Positions 16,575-27,177 of a stretch of DNA of 64,000 bases are shown piece by piece; position 1 is the first letter of the stretch; each line of letters begins with the position of its first letter. The stretch spans positions 186,001 through 250,000 of the forward strand of contig NZ_CP073015.1 of NCBI RefSeq assembly GCF_018080005.1. Direction: 5' to 3'. The position numbers were made by a program, and so were the translations under genes. The notes below the pieces were generated by a model. That model did not search any database. It had not been told where the DNA came from and saw nothing but the letters and a program-made list of their open reading frames with translations. The stretch comes from Flavobacterium sp. CS20 (GTDB taxonomy: Bacteria > Bacteroidota > Bacteroidia > Flavobacteriales > Flavobacteriaceae).

Positions 16575-17501
16575 ATGAAAACCATAAAAATAGTATTGGT
16601 CTTCTTCATCATGGCATGGATTACATCTTGCTCAACAGATAACAATCTAGATGAAATTGTTGATGAAAATGAGGTGTTTATTTACAGAATACATGTTGTA
16701 GTACATGTAGTACATTACGGAGAGCCCATTGGGCAAGGAGCAAACATAAGTTATGAACAAGTAAAATCACAAATTGAAGTATTAAATGAAGATTTTAGAA
16801 AAATGGTTGGAACCAACGGGTATAATGACAATCCTGTTGGAGCAGACACAACCATAGAATTTGTTTTAGCTGATAAAGACCCTGATGGAAACCTGCTTAC
16901 CGAACCTGGAATAGATCGTATAAACGGAGGACGGAGCGAATGGCCTAAAGGAGTTTTTAGAAATCCTATTGAAACCAGTTTAAAACCTACTTATTACTGG
17001 GATCCTAGTCAATATTTTAATATATGGACTATAAACTTTGGTGGTTTTGTTAGTCGTGACCTATTGGGTTATGCTCAATTTCCAAGCAGATCTGGATTGC
17101 CAGGTCTTAACGCCGATGGTGGAAGTGCTGAAACCGATGGGGTTGTTATTGGCTATAAGTATTTTGGAAGTAGTGAAAAAGGCGATTTTCCGGAGTTAGT
17201 AGCACCTTATGATTTGGGCAGGACTGCTACCCATGAAGTCGGTCATTGGTTAGGGTTAAGACATATTTGGGGTGATGGCGATTGCAGTAATGATGATTAT
17301 TGTCTGGACACGCCCAATGCCTCAGCACCAAATTATGATTGTGCAAGCATAAAAATTTCATGTGATGAGCCTGAAATGCCCCAAAACTATATGGATTATT
17401 CTTACGACAATTGTATGAATATTTTTACTGAAAACCAAAAAAAGCGAATGATTACGGTATTAAAAAACAGTATTAGGAGGAAAGAATTAATCGGTTATTG
17501 A
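16575..17501 (+). CDS. M43-family (pappalysin/cytophagalysin-like) metalloprotease lipoprotein
   Basis: An exported zinc protease of 308 residues. The N-terminus is a lipoprotein signal (IMAWITSC, Cys at about 19) followed by STDNNLDE. The zinc site is complete: HEVGHWLGLRHIWGDG (about 221-236) contains HExxHxxGxxHxxG, and the Met-turn reads NYMDYS (about 271-276). Three Cys pairs near the active site (GDCSNDDYC, YDCASIKISC) fit the disulfides of M43 enzymes. It lacks a C-terminal sorting domain, so it would be lipid-anchored. The stop overlaps the convergent LytTR fragment by 7 bp. Confidence 0.93.
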   Translation: MKTIKIVLVFFIMAWITSCSTDNNLDEIVDENEVFIYRIHVVVHVVHYGEPIGQGANISYEQVKSQIEVLNEDFRKMVGTNGYNDNPVGADTTIEFVLADKDPDGNLLTEPGIDRINGGRSEWPKGVFRNPIETSLKPTYYWDPSQYFNIWTINFGGFVSRDLLGYAQFPSRSGLPGLNADGGSAETDGVVIGYKYFGSSEKGDFPELVAPYDLGRTATHEVGHWLGLRHIWGDGDCSNDDYCLDTPNASAPNYDCASIKISCDEPEMPQNYMDYSYDNCMNIFTENQKKRMITVLKNSIRRKELIGY

Positions 17502-17885
17502 TCTAACCATTTTTTAAATTCAGAGGCTTTGGCTTTGCTTATAATTATCTTATTGTGTGGTTTTGGCAAGACATTTAAAACCAGTCTGCCATTGAAATAG
17601 AAATCAATATCTTTTATGGCTTTTCTTTGAACTATAAATTGCCTGTTAGCTCTAAAGAATTGATCGGGATCAATCTCTGAGCTGATTTTTTCCAAAGTAG
17701 AATCAACAATAAACCTTGATCCTTCTTCAATATATGCATACACGAGTTCCAGTTCAGTATAAAACCAATTTATTTTGTTGATGTTTAATGGAATAAGTTT
17801 TGCTTGATAATGGACTAAATAGGATTTTTTATAGTCCTGTTTAAAGTCGGATTCCTTTAAAAAGTTGAAAAGTTCCAGTATTTGA
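17495..17885 (-). pseudogene. LytTR response regulator, receiver domain lost
   Basis: The C-terminal ~130 residues of a LytR/AgrA-type regulator: a linker (LFNFLKESDFKQDYKKSY) and a complete LytTR DNA-binding domain with its signature FFRANRQFIVQRKAIKDI. The ~120-residue receiver domain that should precede it is absent. The frame runs on to 17953 (GTG-initiated on paper), but beyond about 17885 that DNA is the antisense of a DUF6515 gene, so those residues are not original. The gene was cut by the same event that truncated its neighbour. If still translated it would lack phosphorylation control. Confidence 0.75.
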
Positions 17886-18227
17886 GCAGTTGCCCCTGTA
17901 AGAGCGGTCCGTGCACCATACGTATATAATAGAGTAGTGGTGGGCACGCCCATTGTTGTACGAACAATACCAGCAAGTTGGATAACAGTTTATTATGGTG
18001 GAGTTCCATATTACTATTGTGATGGCGTGTATTATGATAAAACCGAGGTAAAGGACGAATACACACCAGTACAACCTCCTGTAGGAGCTATAGTTCCTTC
18101 TTTGCCAGAGGGTGCTATTGTAAAAACCATAGACGGCAAGGTTTACTATGAGTATGAAAAGGTACTATATAAAATGGTAACTATAGAGAATGATGTAAAA
18201 TATGAAGTAGTTAGTATTAATAAGTAA
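17886..18227 (+). pseudogene. DUF6515-type protein, N-terminus lost
   Basis: The open frame from 17886 reads AVAPVRAVRAPYVYNRVVVG and on to YYGGVPYYYCDGVYYDK, then PPVGAIVPSLPEGAIVKTID and a Tyr/Val-rich end. This matches the C-terminal repeats of DUF6515 proteins, which are secreted and of unknown function. The signal peptide and N-terminal region are missing; upstream DNA belongs to the LytTR gene on the other strand. The only in-frame initiators are GTG codons. It is a fragment left by a deletion joining two genes head-to-head at about 17880-17890. Confidence 0.7.
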
Positions 18228-18585
18228 ACAGTAAAAAACAAAATTTATAACGGTATCTAAACTTTAAATCTCAAAAAGCAGTTTATTGCCCCAAACTTAC
18301 ATTCAATTCTTATTCTGACTAACGTGAAATTATTTTACTGTAAATCAGTTGTTTATATTTTATTCAAAATTTCAATTTTCAATCCTAAATTTACTTATTT
18401 TATGTTAGTCGAGAGACTAAAGTTTCTACGAGTCTATGAGGGATTTTTGGAAACAACAGTACAGAAGAGATGATTTTGAATTGACTTTTAATGATGATGA
18501 CTGGACTAATTATAGGTATTTCAGTATAGTAATAAAAGTTGGGCGGTCAGCACTCAATTTACCTATTTCACTTTTAAAAAATCAA
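18228..18585. other. Intergenic region with a doubtful small frame
   Basis: Mostly AT-rich. A 59-codon frame from the ATG at 18436 to 18615 (MRDFWKQQYRRDDFELTF and on) has an acidic, aromatic N-terminal half. It then runs through the promoter of the AraC gene, so it is probably a remnant or chance. I recognise no family. Confidence 0.3.
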
Positions 18586-18593
18586 TACCTTTG
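18586..18593 (+). promoter_or_regulatory. -7 promoter box before the AraC regulator
   Basis: TACCTTTG is an exact TAnnTTTG match, 22 bp before the ATG at 18616. The flanking context (AATACCTTTGCA) is the classic Bacteroidota form. The -33 TTG is not clear. Confidence 0.7.
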
Positions 18594-18615
18594 CAACCGC
18601 TATAATACCTTGTAA

Positions 18616-19470
18616 ATGTCTTTTATAAAAATACTTACCGAAAAAGACTTCTTAAAAAATGCTAAAGAAGGCTATCTTTTGCGTCCGTCAGGTAATAGTG
18701 TTATTTTTTTAGTAGAAGGAACTATTGAAATGGAAATAAACGGAAAACCTGTATCTTTTGATGACGAACATATTATACTCATTTCTAAAAAAAATATATA
18801 TAAGCTCGTCCGTTTTACCAAAACATTGGAGATGTATGTTTTAATACATAACAGAGAAGTTACAAGAGAAAAGGTTCAATTTAATTTCAGTAGATACGAT
18901 GTTTATCAAATCATTAATGCCGAGAAAAATCAAAACATCTTTAAACTGGAAAACACTGTTTTTCATCAAACCGTGGGTTTGGTAAAGTTATTAAATTATT
19001 ACACCAATCATGACATTAAATTTTCTTCTCAAGAACAAATTATAATTGCATTATTTACAGCCATTATTCATATTTTGATGGATTCTCTGGTTGAAAAACT
19101 TCAATCTGAAACCAAAATTAATACACGAAAAGAAGAAATAGTACTGCGATTTATAGAATTGGTTTCAATCCATTTTAAAACTAAAAAAAGACTTGGTTTT
19201 TATGCCGAAAAGCTACATATATCCATAAAATATCTTTCTATTTGTGTGAAAGAAATCACGCACAGACCTCCAACCGAATTTATTGCAAATGCCTTAACCA
19301 ATGAGGCAAAAACATTATTGCTCAGCACAAAAAAGACAATTTCTGATATTTCATCTGAGCTAAGTTTTTCTGACCAATATGCCTTTGGAAAATTTTTTAA
19401 AAAGCACACTGGTTTAAGTCCTAAGAATTATAGAATAAAAAATGGAACCATATTTATAGATACCATTTGA
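18616..19470 (+). CDS. AraC-family transcriptional regulator
   Basis: A 284-residue regulator. The N-terminal half is a probable cupin-like sensor region (GNSVIFLVEGTIEMEI and on). The C-terminal ~100 residues hold the double HTH of AraC: LGFYAEKLHISIKYLSICVK and the second signature LSFSDQYAFGKFFKKHTGLS (about 247-266), ending PKNYR. It lies 85 bp upstream of a TolC gene that starts an EmrAB-type efflux set on the same strand, so it most likely controls that set. The ligand is unknown. Confidence 0.9.
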   Translation: MSFIKILTEKDFLKNAKEGYLLRPSGNSVIFLVEGTIEMEINGKPVSFDDEHIILISKKNIYKLVRFTKTLEMYVLIHNREVTREKVQFNFSRYDVYQIINAEKNQNIFKLENTVFHQTVGLVKLLNYYTNHDIKFSSQEQIIIALFTAIIHILMDSLVEKLQSETKINTRKEEIVLRFIELVSIHFKTKKRLGFYAEKLHISIKYLSICVKEITHRPPTEFIANALTNEAKTLLLSTKKTISDISSELSFSDQYAFGKFFKKHTGLSPKNYRIKNGTIFIDTI

Positions 19471-19517
19471 ACCTCTTTTATCCCTTTTTCAACCTTTTAT
19501 AGCACTGCGTATCTTCT

Positions 19518-19525
19518 TAATCTTG
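19518..19525 (+). promoter_or_regulatory. Weak -7 box before the efflux operon
   Basis: TAATCTTG matches TAnnTTTG with one mismatch, 30 bp before the TolC ATG. It could allow separate transcription of the efflux genes, perhaps activated by the AraC protein. Confidence 0.35.
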
Positions 19526-19555
19526 CACCCCCAACATAAAAACGCATAGTTTATA

Positions 19556-20881
19556 ATGAAGTGTCATTTTTCAAGGCATCTGTTTTGGATAACCTGCCTG
19601 CTATTTCCAAGTTTTTTTATTTATGCCCAAAAGCCAATACAAAAGAAAAAACTAAGCATTGACGAACTTTTTTCTTTAGTTACAGAAAATAACCCATCAT
19701 TAGCGGTTTCTAAAGCAGACATCAACATTGCTAAACAAGACATAGAAGTTACAAAAAACCAAAAACTCCCTGATTTTAATATGAATGCAAGTGCTATGTA
19801 TATTGGTGATGGCACTATTTTGGACAAAAACTTTTCAAATGCCACTACTGTAGATATGCCACATTTTGGAAATGTATATTCTGTAGAAGCCTCTCAATTA
19901 ATTTGGAAAGGAAATGCAGTAAACAATGCTATTAAGGCAAAAACACTACAAGAAAATTTGGCTTCACTGGGTTATCAGTCCGATGAACAGAATATCAAGT
20001 TGCTTGTTTTAGGTTACTATTTGGACTTGTATAAGTTACAAAATCAAGCAAGTGTATTTCGTAAAAACATAGCACTTGCAGAAGATAGATTACAGAATAT
20101 CAACCATTTTTATAGCCAAGGAATGGTAACCCGAAATGATGTGATCCGTGGCGAATTGCAAATTTCAAATCTTAATTTGTCTTTACAGGTGATAGAAAAT
20201 AATATTCAGATTTTAAACAAGCAACTTACCGTGGCTTTGGGTTTACCAGAAGAAACAGAAATTGTTGCAGACGAATCTATAATAAATGAAAATCCAGAAA
20301 TTTCTCTTTTAGAAACCTATCAAAATAATATTCAGACTCATCCAAGCTTATTGATGGCTAAAAAGGCAGTTGAATTATATAAAGTTTCTGAAAAAATAAC
20401 CAAAGCAGAACGTCTGCCTACCTTAGCGACTTTTGCAAATAACACACTTCAACGCCCTATTACCAGTGTTTCACCTGCTTTGGATATGTATTCAAACGGG
20501 TGGAATATAGGTTTATCATTGAGCTATAATATCGCTTCAATTTATAAAACACCAAAAAAACTTCAATTGAATAAATTTGAAACAGAACGTGCCAAAGCAC
20601 AAGCCAATGAAGCAGAACAAATGATTGGAGTAGCTGTGAAAGCGACTTACATTAAATACAACGAAGCCATAACCCAAAACAAAACCTTTGAGAAAAACAA
20701 AGATTTAGCCAATGAAAATTACAGGATTATGGAGAGCAAATACAACAACCAATTAGCCATTTTGCTGGATTTAATCGATGCCAGCAACGCCAAATTAGAT
20801 GCTGAGTTGCAATACACCAATTCGCAAATCAGTATCATTTTTGCCTATTACAAGTTAATGAAAGAAAGCGGAAAACTGTAA
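19556..20881 (+). CDS. TolC-family outer-membrane channel of an EmrAB-type pump
   Basis: A 441-residue channel protein. It has a signal peptide (LFWITCLLFPSFFIYAQ) and two OEP helical repeats, including LSIDELFSLVTENNPSLAVS near the start and the GMVTRNDVIRGELQ motif typical of TolC repeats. The end (LLDLIDASNAKLDAELQYTN) is the mirrored repeat. A periplasmic adaptor (20919) and an MFS pump (22083) follow, so it would complete a drug or fatty-acid efflux complex. Both partners are frameshifted, whereas this gene is intact. Confidence 0.9.
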   Translation: MKCHFSRHLFWITCLLFPSFFIYAQKPIQKKKLSIDELFSLVTENNPSLAVSKADINIAKQDIEVTKNQKLPDFNMNASAMYIGDGTILDKNFSNATTVDMPHFGNVYSVEASQLIWKGNAVNNAIKAKTLQENLASLGYQSDEQNIKLLVLGYYLDLYKLQNQASVFRKNIALAEDRLQNINHFYSQGMVTRNDVIRGELQISNLNLSLQVIENNIQILNKQLTVALGLPEETEIVADESIINENPEISLLETYQNNIQTHPSLLMAKKAVELYKVSEKITKAERLPTLATFANNTLQRPITSVSPALDMYSNGWNIGLSLSYNIASIYKTPKKLQLNKFETERAKAQANEAEQMIGVAVKATYIKYNEAITQNKTFEKNKDLANENYRIMESKYNNQLAILLDLIDASNAKLDAELQYTNSQISIIFAYYKLMKESGKL

Positions 20882-20918
20882 AAATGTCATTTGCTTAATT
20901 TATAAAAAAATAAAAATC

Positions 20919-22075
20919 ATGTCACAAGATCAAGATAAAAATCAAGAAGAAGTTCAAGAAACAGATTCTAAGAAAACGACCAAATCAAAACGAAAACCTC
21001 CTGTAAAGAAAAAAAATAAGGGTAGAATTATCAGTATGGTTATTCTGGTATTTGTCTTGGTCGGGTTATACTGGTTTGTAACGGCTTACTTGAACATTGG
21101 AAACGACCAATATACCAATGCGGCACAGGTAGAATCATACATCAATCCAATAAATACCCGAGTGTCGGCTTATATCAAAGAAATACGCTTTGTAGAACAT
21201 CAGCATGTGAAAAAAGGAGATACGCTCATAATTTTGGACGACAGGGAGATAAAAACACAGTTAGGACAAGCAGAAGCGACTTATATGGTCGCATTGGCAT
21301 CTAAAAATGTAACTCTAAATTCTGTAAAAACAGTTACCAACAATATCAATACCGCACAAGCCAACCTTGAAGCCGCACAAGCTAACATTGAAGCAAGACA
21401 GGCAAAACTGTGGAATGCCGAGCAAAATTATAACCGCTATAAAAATTTGTTGGAAGACGAAGCGGTAACACGTCAGCAATTCGACCAGGTAAAAACACAA
21501 TATGAAGCCAGTAAAGCTCAATTGGAAGCAACGATTTCTCAATATCAAGCCATCAAAAACACAAAAGGCACAAGTGAGTTGACCGTTAAGGAAGTTCATT
21601 CTCGTTTAGAAATGAACGAGGCGGAAATAAAACGTGCCAAAAACGCACTTGAAATGGCAAAACTCAATCTTTCCTATACCGTAATTACCGCACCTCACGA
21701 TGGAATTATGGGGAGAAGAACCGTAAATGTAGGTCAGTTATTAAACGCTAGCCAACAAGTGGCAACTATTGTTGATATTAAAAATATATGGATTTCAGCC
21801 AACTATCGTGAAAAACAAATGGATGAAGTAACTGTCGGAGGTATTGCAAAAATTACTGTTGATGCTTTGGGTGGCAAAGAATTTGAAGGAAAAATAACAG
21901 CCATTTCTGGAGCTACTGGAGCCAGATATCTGCAATACCCGTTGACAATTCAACAGGAAACTTTGTAAAAGTACAGCAACGCATTCCCGTTCGGATAGAA
22001 TTTACAGAAAACAACAAACCCGAAGACTTAGATTTGCTTCGGGCTGGTATGAATGTACAAGTAACCTTAAAATAG
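20919..22075 (+). pseudogene. EmrA-like HlyD adaptor with C-terminal frameshift
   Basis: The membrane adaptor of an MFS-type pump. It has a basic cytoplasmic start, one membrane helix (IISMVILVFVLVGLYWFV), a lipoyl half (EIRFVEHQHVKKGDTLIILD), a coiled-coil hairpin and the second half (ITAPHDGIMGRRTVNVGQLL). The frame stops at 21968. Restoring one T near 21928 (ATATC to ATATTC) gives YSAIPVDNSTGNFVKVQQR and on to GMNVQVTLK with a stop at 22075, about 385 residues and normal in length. As written the protein loses its last ~45 residues of beta-barrel. Single-base deletion in a TT pair: sequencing error or real lesion. Confidence 0.85.
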
Positions 22076-22082
22076 CAAAGTT

Positions 22083-23629
22083 ATGTACAATAGAGGTCCG
22101 TTTGCCAATTGGGTTCCTAAGCCTTTGATGTTGTTACTGATTATTGTTTTTTTGTTTCCACTCATAGCATTGAATGGTGTTTACAGAAGCAATAGTACTG
22201 ATATTTCAGGGGCATTTGCAACTTATTCAGAATACATTTCATTGGCATATAATGCGACCATTATCGGAATGGGTGTTGCCAGCACCATTGCTATGCGTAT
22301 AAAAATGCGTTTTCGCTCTAAAGAAATAATTGTGTTTTGCACTGTTGTTCTTGCTGTCCTTTCTTATTTGATAGCAACAACCGATAATGTTTTGGTGGTG
22401 ATTGTGGGAAGTTTTTTTATTGGCTTTTTTAAAATGTTTCCATTTGTTGAAATGATATTACCCGTTATGTTTATTATATCACCAACAGGAGAAAGAGGAC
22501 GTTTCTACTCTGTATTTTACCCTATTATATTATGCACTGGGCAATATTCTTCTTACCTGTTGGCAAACCAAGTCTTTAACAGTAACTGGCAGGCACCTTA
22601 TTTTATTATAGCGATACTGTTGCTGATTGTTGCAGACTATCGTTGATTTTTCAGCACAACCAACGCTTTAGTTTTAAAAAACCCTTGTATCAAATCGATT
22701 GGTTGTCTATAGTTTTATTTGCTCTTTGTGCTATGTGCTTTAATGCAGGACTTACCTTTATGCGTCAACAAGGCTGGTTCAGTTCTCCATTCATTACAAG
22801 TTCATTTTTGTTAGGAATGCTATTGTTGATAGTATTGATATACAGACAAAAATTCCTCAAACGCAAAATCATAAAATTTCAATTAATTGTACAAAAGAGA
22901 AATATATGGTATGCCCTGATTTTACTGTTGTTTTTGGGAGTCTATTTGGCAAGTACAGGCATCTTTACACAATATACACTTAGAGTTTTAGGATACAACA
23001 ACCTTATCAATGCAAAGCTGAACCTATGGATGATTCTCGGAATTGTTATAGCAGGAATTTTAGCTTTTCTAGGGTTTACAAATAAGTGGAATCTTAAATA
23101 CTATATTACTTTGGGTTTTGTTGTGTTTTTTCTTCATATTTTGATGTTATATCTGATGATTCAACCACAAATGAACATAGAATATCTTTATTTTCCTATA
23201 TTTTTAAAAGGTTTAGGCATGGGAATTCTTTTTATTGGTATATGGTATTATGCGTCATTAGGTTTACAAAGAGACGATTTTCTTGGCATTATAGGCATTA
23301 TGTTGATGGTAAGAACGTTTCTTGCAACCGCTATTGGTGGAGCAATTATTAGTTGGGCAACTTATCAGGGGCAATGGCAAAGTTTGAATAATATTTCGAT
23401 GTACCTTGACGCAGGATATTTTAAAAACGGAATGCGTATATATCAAGCAACCCAAATCAATGCTATGCTGGCTTCATTCAAAACTGTGTTGGGATATTTA
23501 TGCTGGCTCATCGTTCCTATTTTGATTATTGTATTAACTCACAATTTTGGACAATTCAATAAACGAAGAATAGTGTTTTTAAGAAAAGTAATGAGAAGAA
23601 ATAAATTGCAAGGTTATAGGTTTACTTAA
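22083..23629 (+). pseudogene. EmrB-like MFS efflux transporter with central frameshift
   Basis: A major facilitator pump of the DHA2 (14-helix) type, ~515 codons. Two overlapping frames are seen: 22083-22646 (N-terminal ~187 residues, about five helices) and 22643-23629 (remaining helices). Adding one T at 22643-22646 (CGTTGA to CGTTTGA) joins them as VADYRLIFQHNQRFSF, with total length fitting the family. The gene lies 7 bp after the adaptor. With both pump genes shifted by one missing base, the system is either non-functional or affected by consensus errors. Confidence 0.85.
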
Positions 23630-23667
23630 CAAATATTAAAATTATATATACTAAAATTACAAGAACT

Positions 23668-24267
23668 ATGTTTTTAAAAAAAGGTTGACTATCAAACATT
23701 TATTAAGCTTTTTACTGATTTTTGTGCTAAGTTTAAATCAAATTAAAGCTCAAGAAAACAAAGAAGAATCTGCTTCTTTAAAAGGAAAATTAGGCTTTTC
23801 GGCTGTTATGGGACATGCTTTTATAAAACACAACGTTGAAGATGTTGAAGAAAATGAAATCACTTCGGTCTGCTGCTCTTGGACTCAATGCAAATTACTG
23901 GGTTTTTGATAAATTGGCTTTAGGTGTGCATTCTGATATGATTTTTGAAAGTTTTATTATCGAGGAAAAAAACGGAGAAGAGGAAAACAATTTTATCGAG
24001 AGAGAATATCCGATATCAATAAACGCAGTAGCAACGTATAAACCCTTACATTCTTTGGGATTATTGGCAGGAGTTGGCAAAGAGTTTAGCAAGGAAAAAG
24101 ACTTTTCTATGTTTCTTGTTGGAGCAGAATATATGGTGGAAATTCCACACGATTGGGAGCTTGGACTTTCTGCAACTTATGAAGTAAAACATGATGCCTA
24201 TGACACATTTGTGATAGGATTAGGGATTACAAAATTTTTGAGTTTAGAAAAAAAGCATCATTTATAA
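23668..24267 (+). pseudogene. Small outer-membrane beta-barrel-like protein with two frame breaks
   Basis: A secreted protein of about 199 codons with a signal peptide (LSFLLIFVLSLNQIKAQE) and alternating beta-strand sequence (LGLNANYWVFDKLALGVHSD, then YMVEIPHDWELGLSATYEV). The likely ATG at 23668 is separated from the signal peptide by a missing A in an A7 run. A second break near 23868, apparently one extra G, shifts ITS to SAALGLNANYW. The two cancel in length (600 bp). It resembles porin-family proteins of Flavobacteria; role unknown. It sits between the pump and UspA. Confidence 0.6.
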
Positions 24268-24275
24268 AATTAGAA

Positions 24276-25130
24276 ATGGAAAAAATATTATTTTTAACTG
24301 ATTTTTCTGAAGTGGCAGAGAATGCTTTTATCTATGCGTTGTCGCTTGCTGAAAAAATAAATGCAGAGTTACACATAGCTCACATTGTACCGATTATAGA
24401 AGTTGCAGACCCAGATGAATTAGTAAATGTGCATCCGTTTGCTCAAGATTATAACGAAACACTAGAAGATGATGAATGGGAAAAATTTAAAAACGAAGCA
24501 AGAAAACTTGAAAAAATAGCACAGGACAATAATAAATTAAACGTTCCTGTAGAATTTCATTTTCAGAAAGGTGTATTACTTGATACAGTTTCTGATTATA
24601 TTTACGAAAACATAATAAATGTAGTGGTAATGGGAACTTCAGGTGCTAATACCATTGATAAGAAATTGTTTGGTTCTAATACAGCCAAACTCATCAGTCA
24701 TATTAATATTCCGTTATTAGCCATACCTGAAAAAGCAAAATTTGTTGCCATAAATACTGTTACCATTGCGGTTATGCTGAAATCAAATGAACATTCAATT
24801 GTTCAACAGTTGTTAGAGAACGCACAGAAATATAATTTCAGATTAAATTGCGTTCACGTAGTAGAAACCGATAGCGAGGCATCGATTTCAGAACATAAAA
24901 AAAAGATGTGGCTTGAGGATATTGGGAACAATACTCTCAACGTTGATATTGTGGTTAATACCGATGTTGAGAAAGGCTTAGAAAACTATATACAGGATAA
25001 TAAAACCGATATTCTCTGCATTATGCATCGTAATTTGTCGTATTTTCAAAGAATGTTTAAATTGAATTACAGCAATCGTTTGTTACAAAATTCAAAAACA
25101 GCATTGCTTATTTATAATCATAATAATTAG
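24276..25130 (+). CDS. Universal stress protein (two UspA domains)
   Basis: A cytoplasmic protein of 284 residues with one clear Usp domain (about 1-150) and a degenerate second half. The first domain has the start KILFLTDFSEVAENAFIYAL and the nucleotide-binding block VVMGTSGANTIDKKLFGSNT (about 115-134), close to GxxG(9)G(S/T). The second half (VTIAVMLKSNEHSIVQQLL) lacks a clean loop. Such proteins bind ATP or act as stress sensors. The gene lies 8 bp after the beta-barrel gene and 22 bp before HdeD, so it belongs to the same stress/efflux unit. Confidence 0.9.
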   Translation: MEKILFLTDFSEVAENAFIYALSLAEKINAELHIAHIVPIIEVADPDELVNVHPFAQDYNETLEDDEWEKFKNEARKLEKIAQDNNKLNVPVEFHFQKGVLLDTVSDYIYENIINVVVMGTSGANTIDKKLFGSNTAKLISHINIPLLAIPEKAKFVAINTVTIAVMLKSNEHSIVQQLLENAQKYNFRLNCVHVVETDSEASISEHKKKMWLEDIGNNTLNVDIVVNTDVEKGLENYIQDNKTDILCIMHRNLSYFQRMFKLNYSNRLLQNSKTALLIYNHNN

Positions 25131-25152
25131 TAACAATTTAAAATTTAATGCT

Positions 25153-25794
25153 ATGGTTTCATTTTTAAAAACAATCCGTAACACTATAAATTACTGGTAT
25201 GTACCAGCAATCATAGGTGTTTTGTTCATCGTATTGGGAGGCTATCTTTTTTCAGTACCTGGTGCAACCTACTTTTCGTTGGTTTTGCTTTTTAGTCTAT
25301 TGTTTTTGTTTTCTGGTATCTTAGAAATTTGGTTTTCTGTGCAAAACAGAAAAGAATTAGAAGGCTGGGGTTGGTATCTTGCTGGTGGTATCTTTGCGTT
25401 ACTTATTGGTATTCTGCTCATTTCAAAACCTTCAGTAGCGACTACCACTTTACCTTTTTTTGTGGGCTTTAGCCTGATGTTTCGTTCTTTTCAAGGATTG
25501 GGGTTTGCATTTGAACTTAAAAATTATGGCGTGTTGAAATGGGGCAATCTTGCTATTTTGAGCATTATAGGAGTTGTTTTTTCTTTTATACTCATAGCCA
25601 ATCCAGTTTTTACAGGTATCTCTTTGGTGGTAATAACAGCTCTATCTTTCATTTTTACAGGGATTTATGCCATTGTATTGTCATTCCAATTAAAAAAGTT
25701 AAAAACGCTTCCAAGGAAATTGGAAAAAGAATTGAAAGACAAAATAGAAGAGTTAAAAGAAGAGTATTACAAGAGTATAAACGAAAACAAATAA
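25153..25794 (+). CDS. HdeD-family (DUF308) membrane protein
   Basis: A 213-residue integral membrane protein with six predicted helices arranged as three DUF308 pairs (YWYVPAIIGVLFIVLGGYLF, then GWGWYLAGGIFALLIGILL, then ILSIIGVVFSFILIANPVF). A Lys/Glu-rich cytoplasmic tail follows (KLEKELKDKIEELKEEYY). In enterobacteria HdeD helps acid resistance; here only membership of the family is supported. It is the last gene of the AraC-efflux-Usp unit and is followed by the inverted-repeat element at 25816. Confidence 0.85.
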   Translation: MVSFLKTIRNTINYWYVPAIIGVLFIVLGGYLFSVPGATYFSLVLLFSLLFLFSGILEIWFSVQNRKELEGWGWYLAGGIFALLIGILLISKPSVATTTLPFFVGFSLMFRSFQGLGFAFELKNYGVLKWGNLAILSIIGVVFSFILIANPVFTGISLVVITALSFIFTGIYAIVLSFQLKKLKTLPRKLEKELKDKIEELKEEYYKSINENK

Positions 25795-25815
25795 AATATA
25801 AGTCTATTTTAATTT

Positions 25816-26022
25816 AACGTGGATTCGATATAAATTCCAATAAAATATATTCATATAAAATACAGATATTTAATCATTTGTCTTGTCGTCAGAGCATAGC
25901 ATGAGCGACGGGACATCTCAGTAGGATGAGATTTCTCCTCATTTTTCGTCGAAATGACAAAATTTGCTTACAAAAAGATGTAATCATCTGATTTACAGCT
26001 TTCAATAAATCGAACTCACGTT
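25816..26022 (+). mobile_element. MITE-like element, copy A (207 bp)
   Basis: The right end reads ATCGAACTCACGTT and the left end AACGTGGATTCGAT, forming ~14 bp imperfect terminal inverted repeats. The element is flanked on both sides by AATTT (25811-25815 and 26023-26027), a possible 5 bp target duplication. The inside holds a long imperfect palindrome around CATCTCAGTAGGATGAGAT. It has no coding capacity. A second copy lies inverted at 46421-46614 and shares end sequences and core. Confidence 0.7.
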
Positions 26023-26080
26023 AATTTGAAAAGTTAGAGTTAAGTTGCTTATTAATAAGGCTTTATATTGAAAAATTAAC

Positions 26081-26113
26081 AAAAAAAGAGCTACCATTTA
26101 GTAGCTCTTTTTT
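26081..26113. terminator. Bidirectional terminator
   Basis: A hairpin with a 13 bp stem (AAAAAAGAGCTAC, loop CATTTA, GTAGCTCTTTTTT) with A-run and T-run on its sides. It can end the HdeD-side transcript on plus and the aldo/keto reductase transcript on minus, whose stop is at 26133. Confidence 0.85.
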
Positions 26114-26132
26114 GAATATAAAAACCAGATTT

Positions 26133-27089
<957 letters not shown>

Positions 27090-27177
27090 AGTAATGTAGT
27101 TTTTTTAAGTTTACCAAATATCAATTTTTTAATTCAAAACCATTTGTAAAAAGCAATCTAATAATTGCAAAAAACAA

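Noticed and set aside
17841-18074. Minus-strand frames (69 and 77 codons) opposite the DUF6515 fragment
   Set aside because: Antisense to the DUF6515 coding sequence with no independent support.
25539-25817. 92-codon frame inside HdeD
   Set aside because: Alternative frame of a clear membrane-protein gene; its content mirrors codon usage of the real frame.
25816-26022. CRISPR-like or IS interpretation of the palindromic element
   Set aside because: There is no series of regularly spaced repeats and no coding sequence; terminal inverted repeats and a single copy per site fit a MITE-like element.
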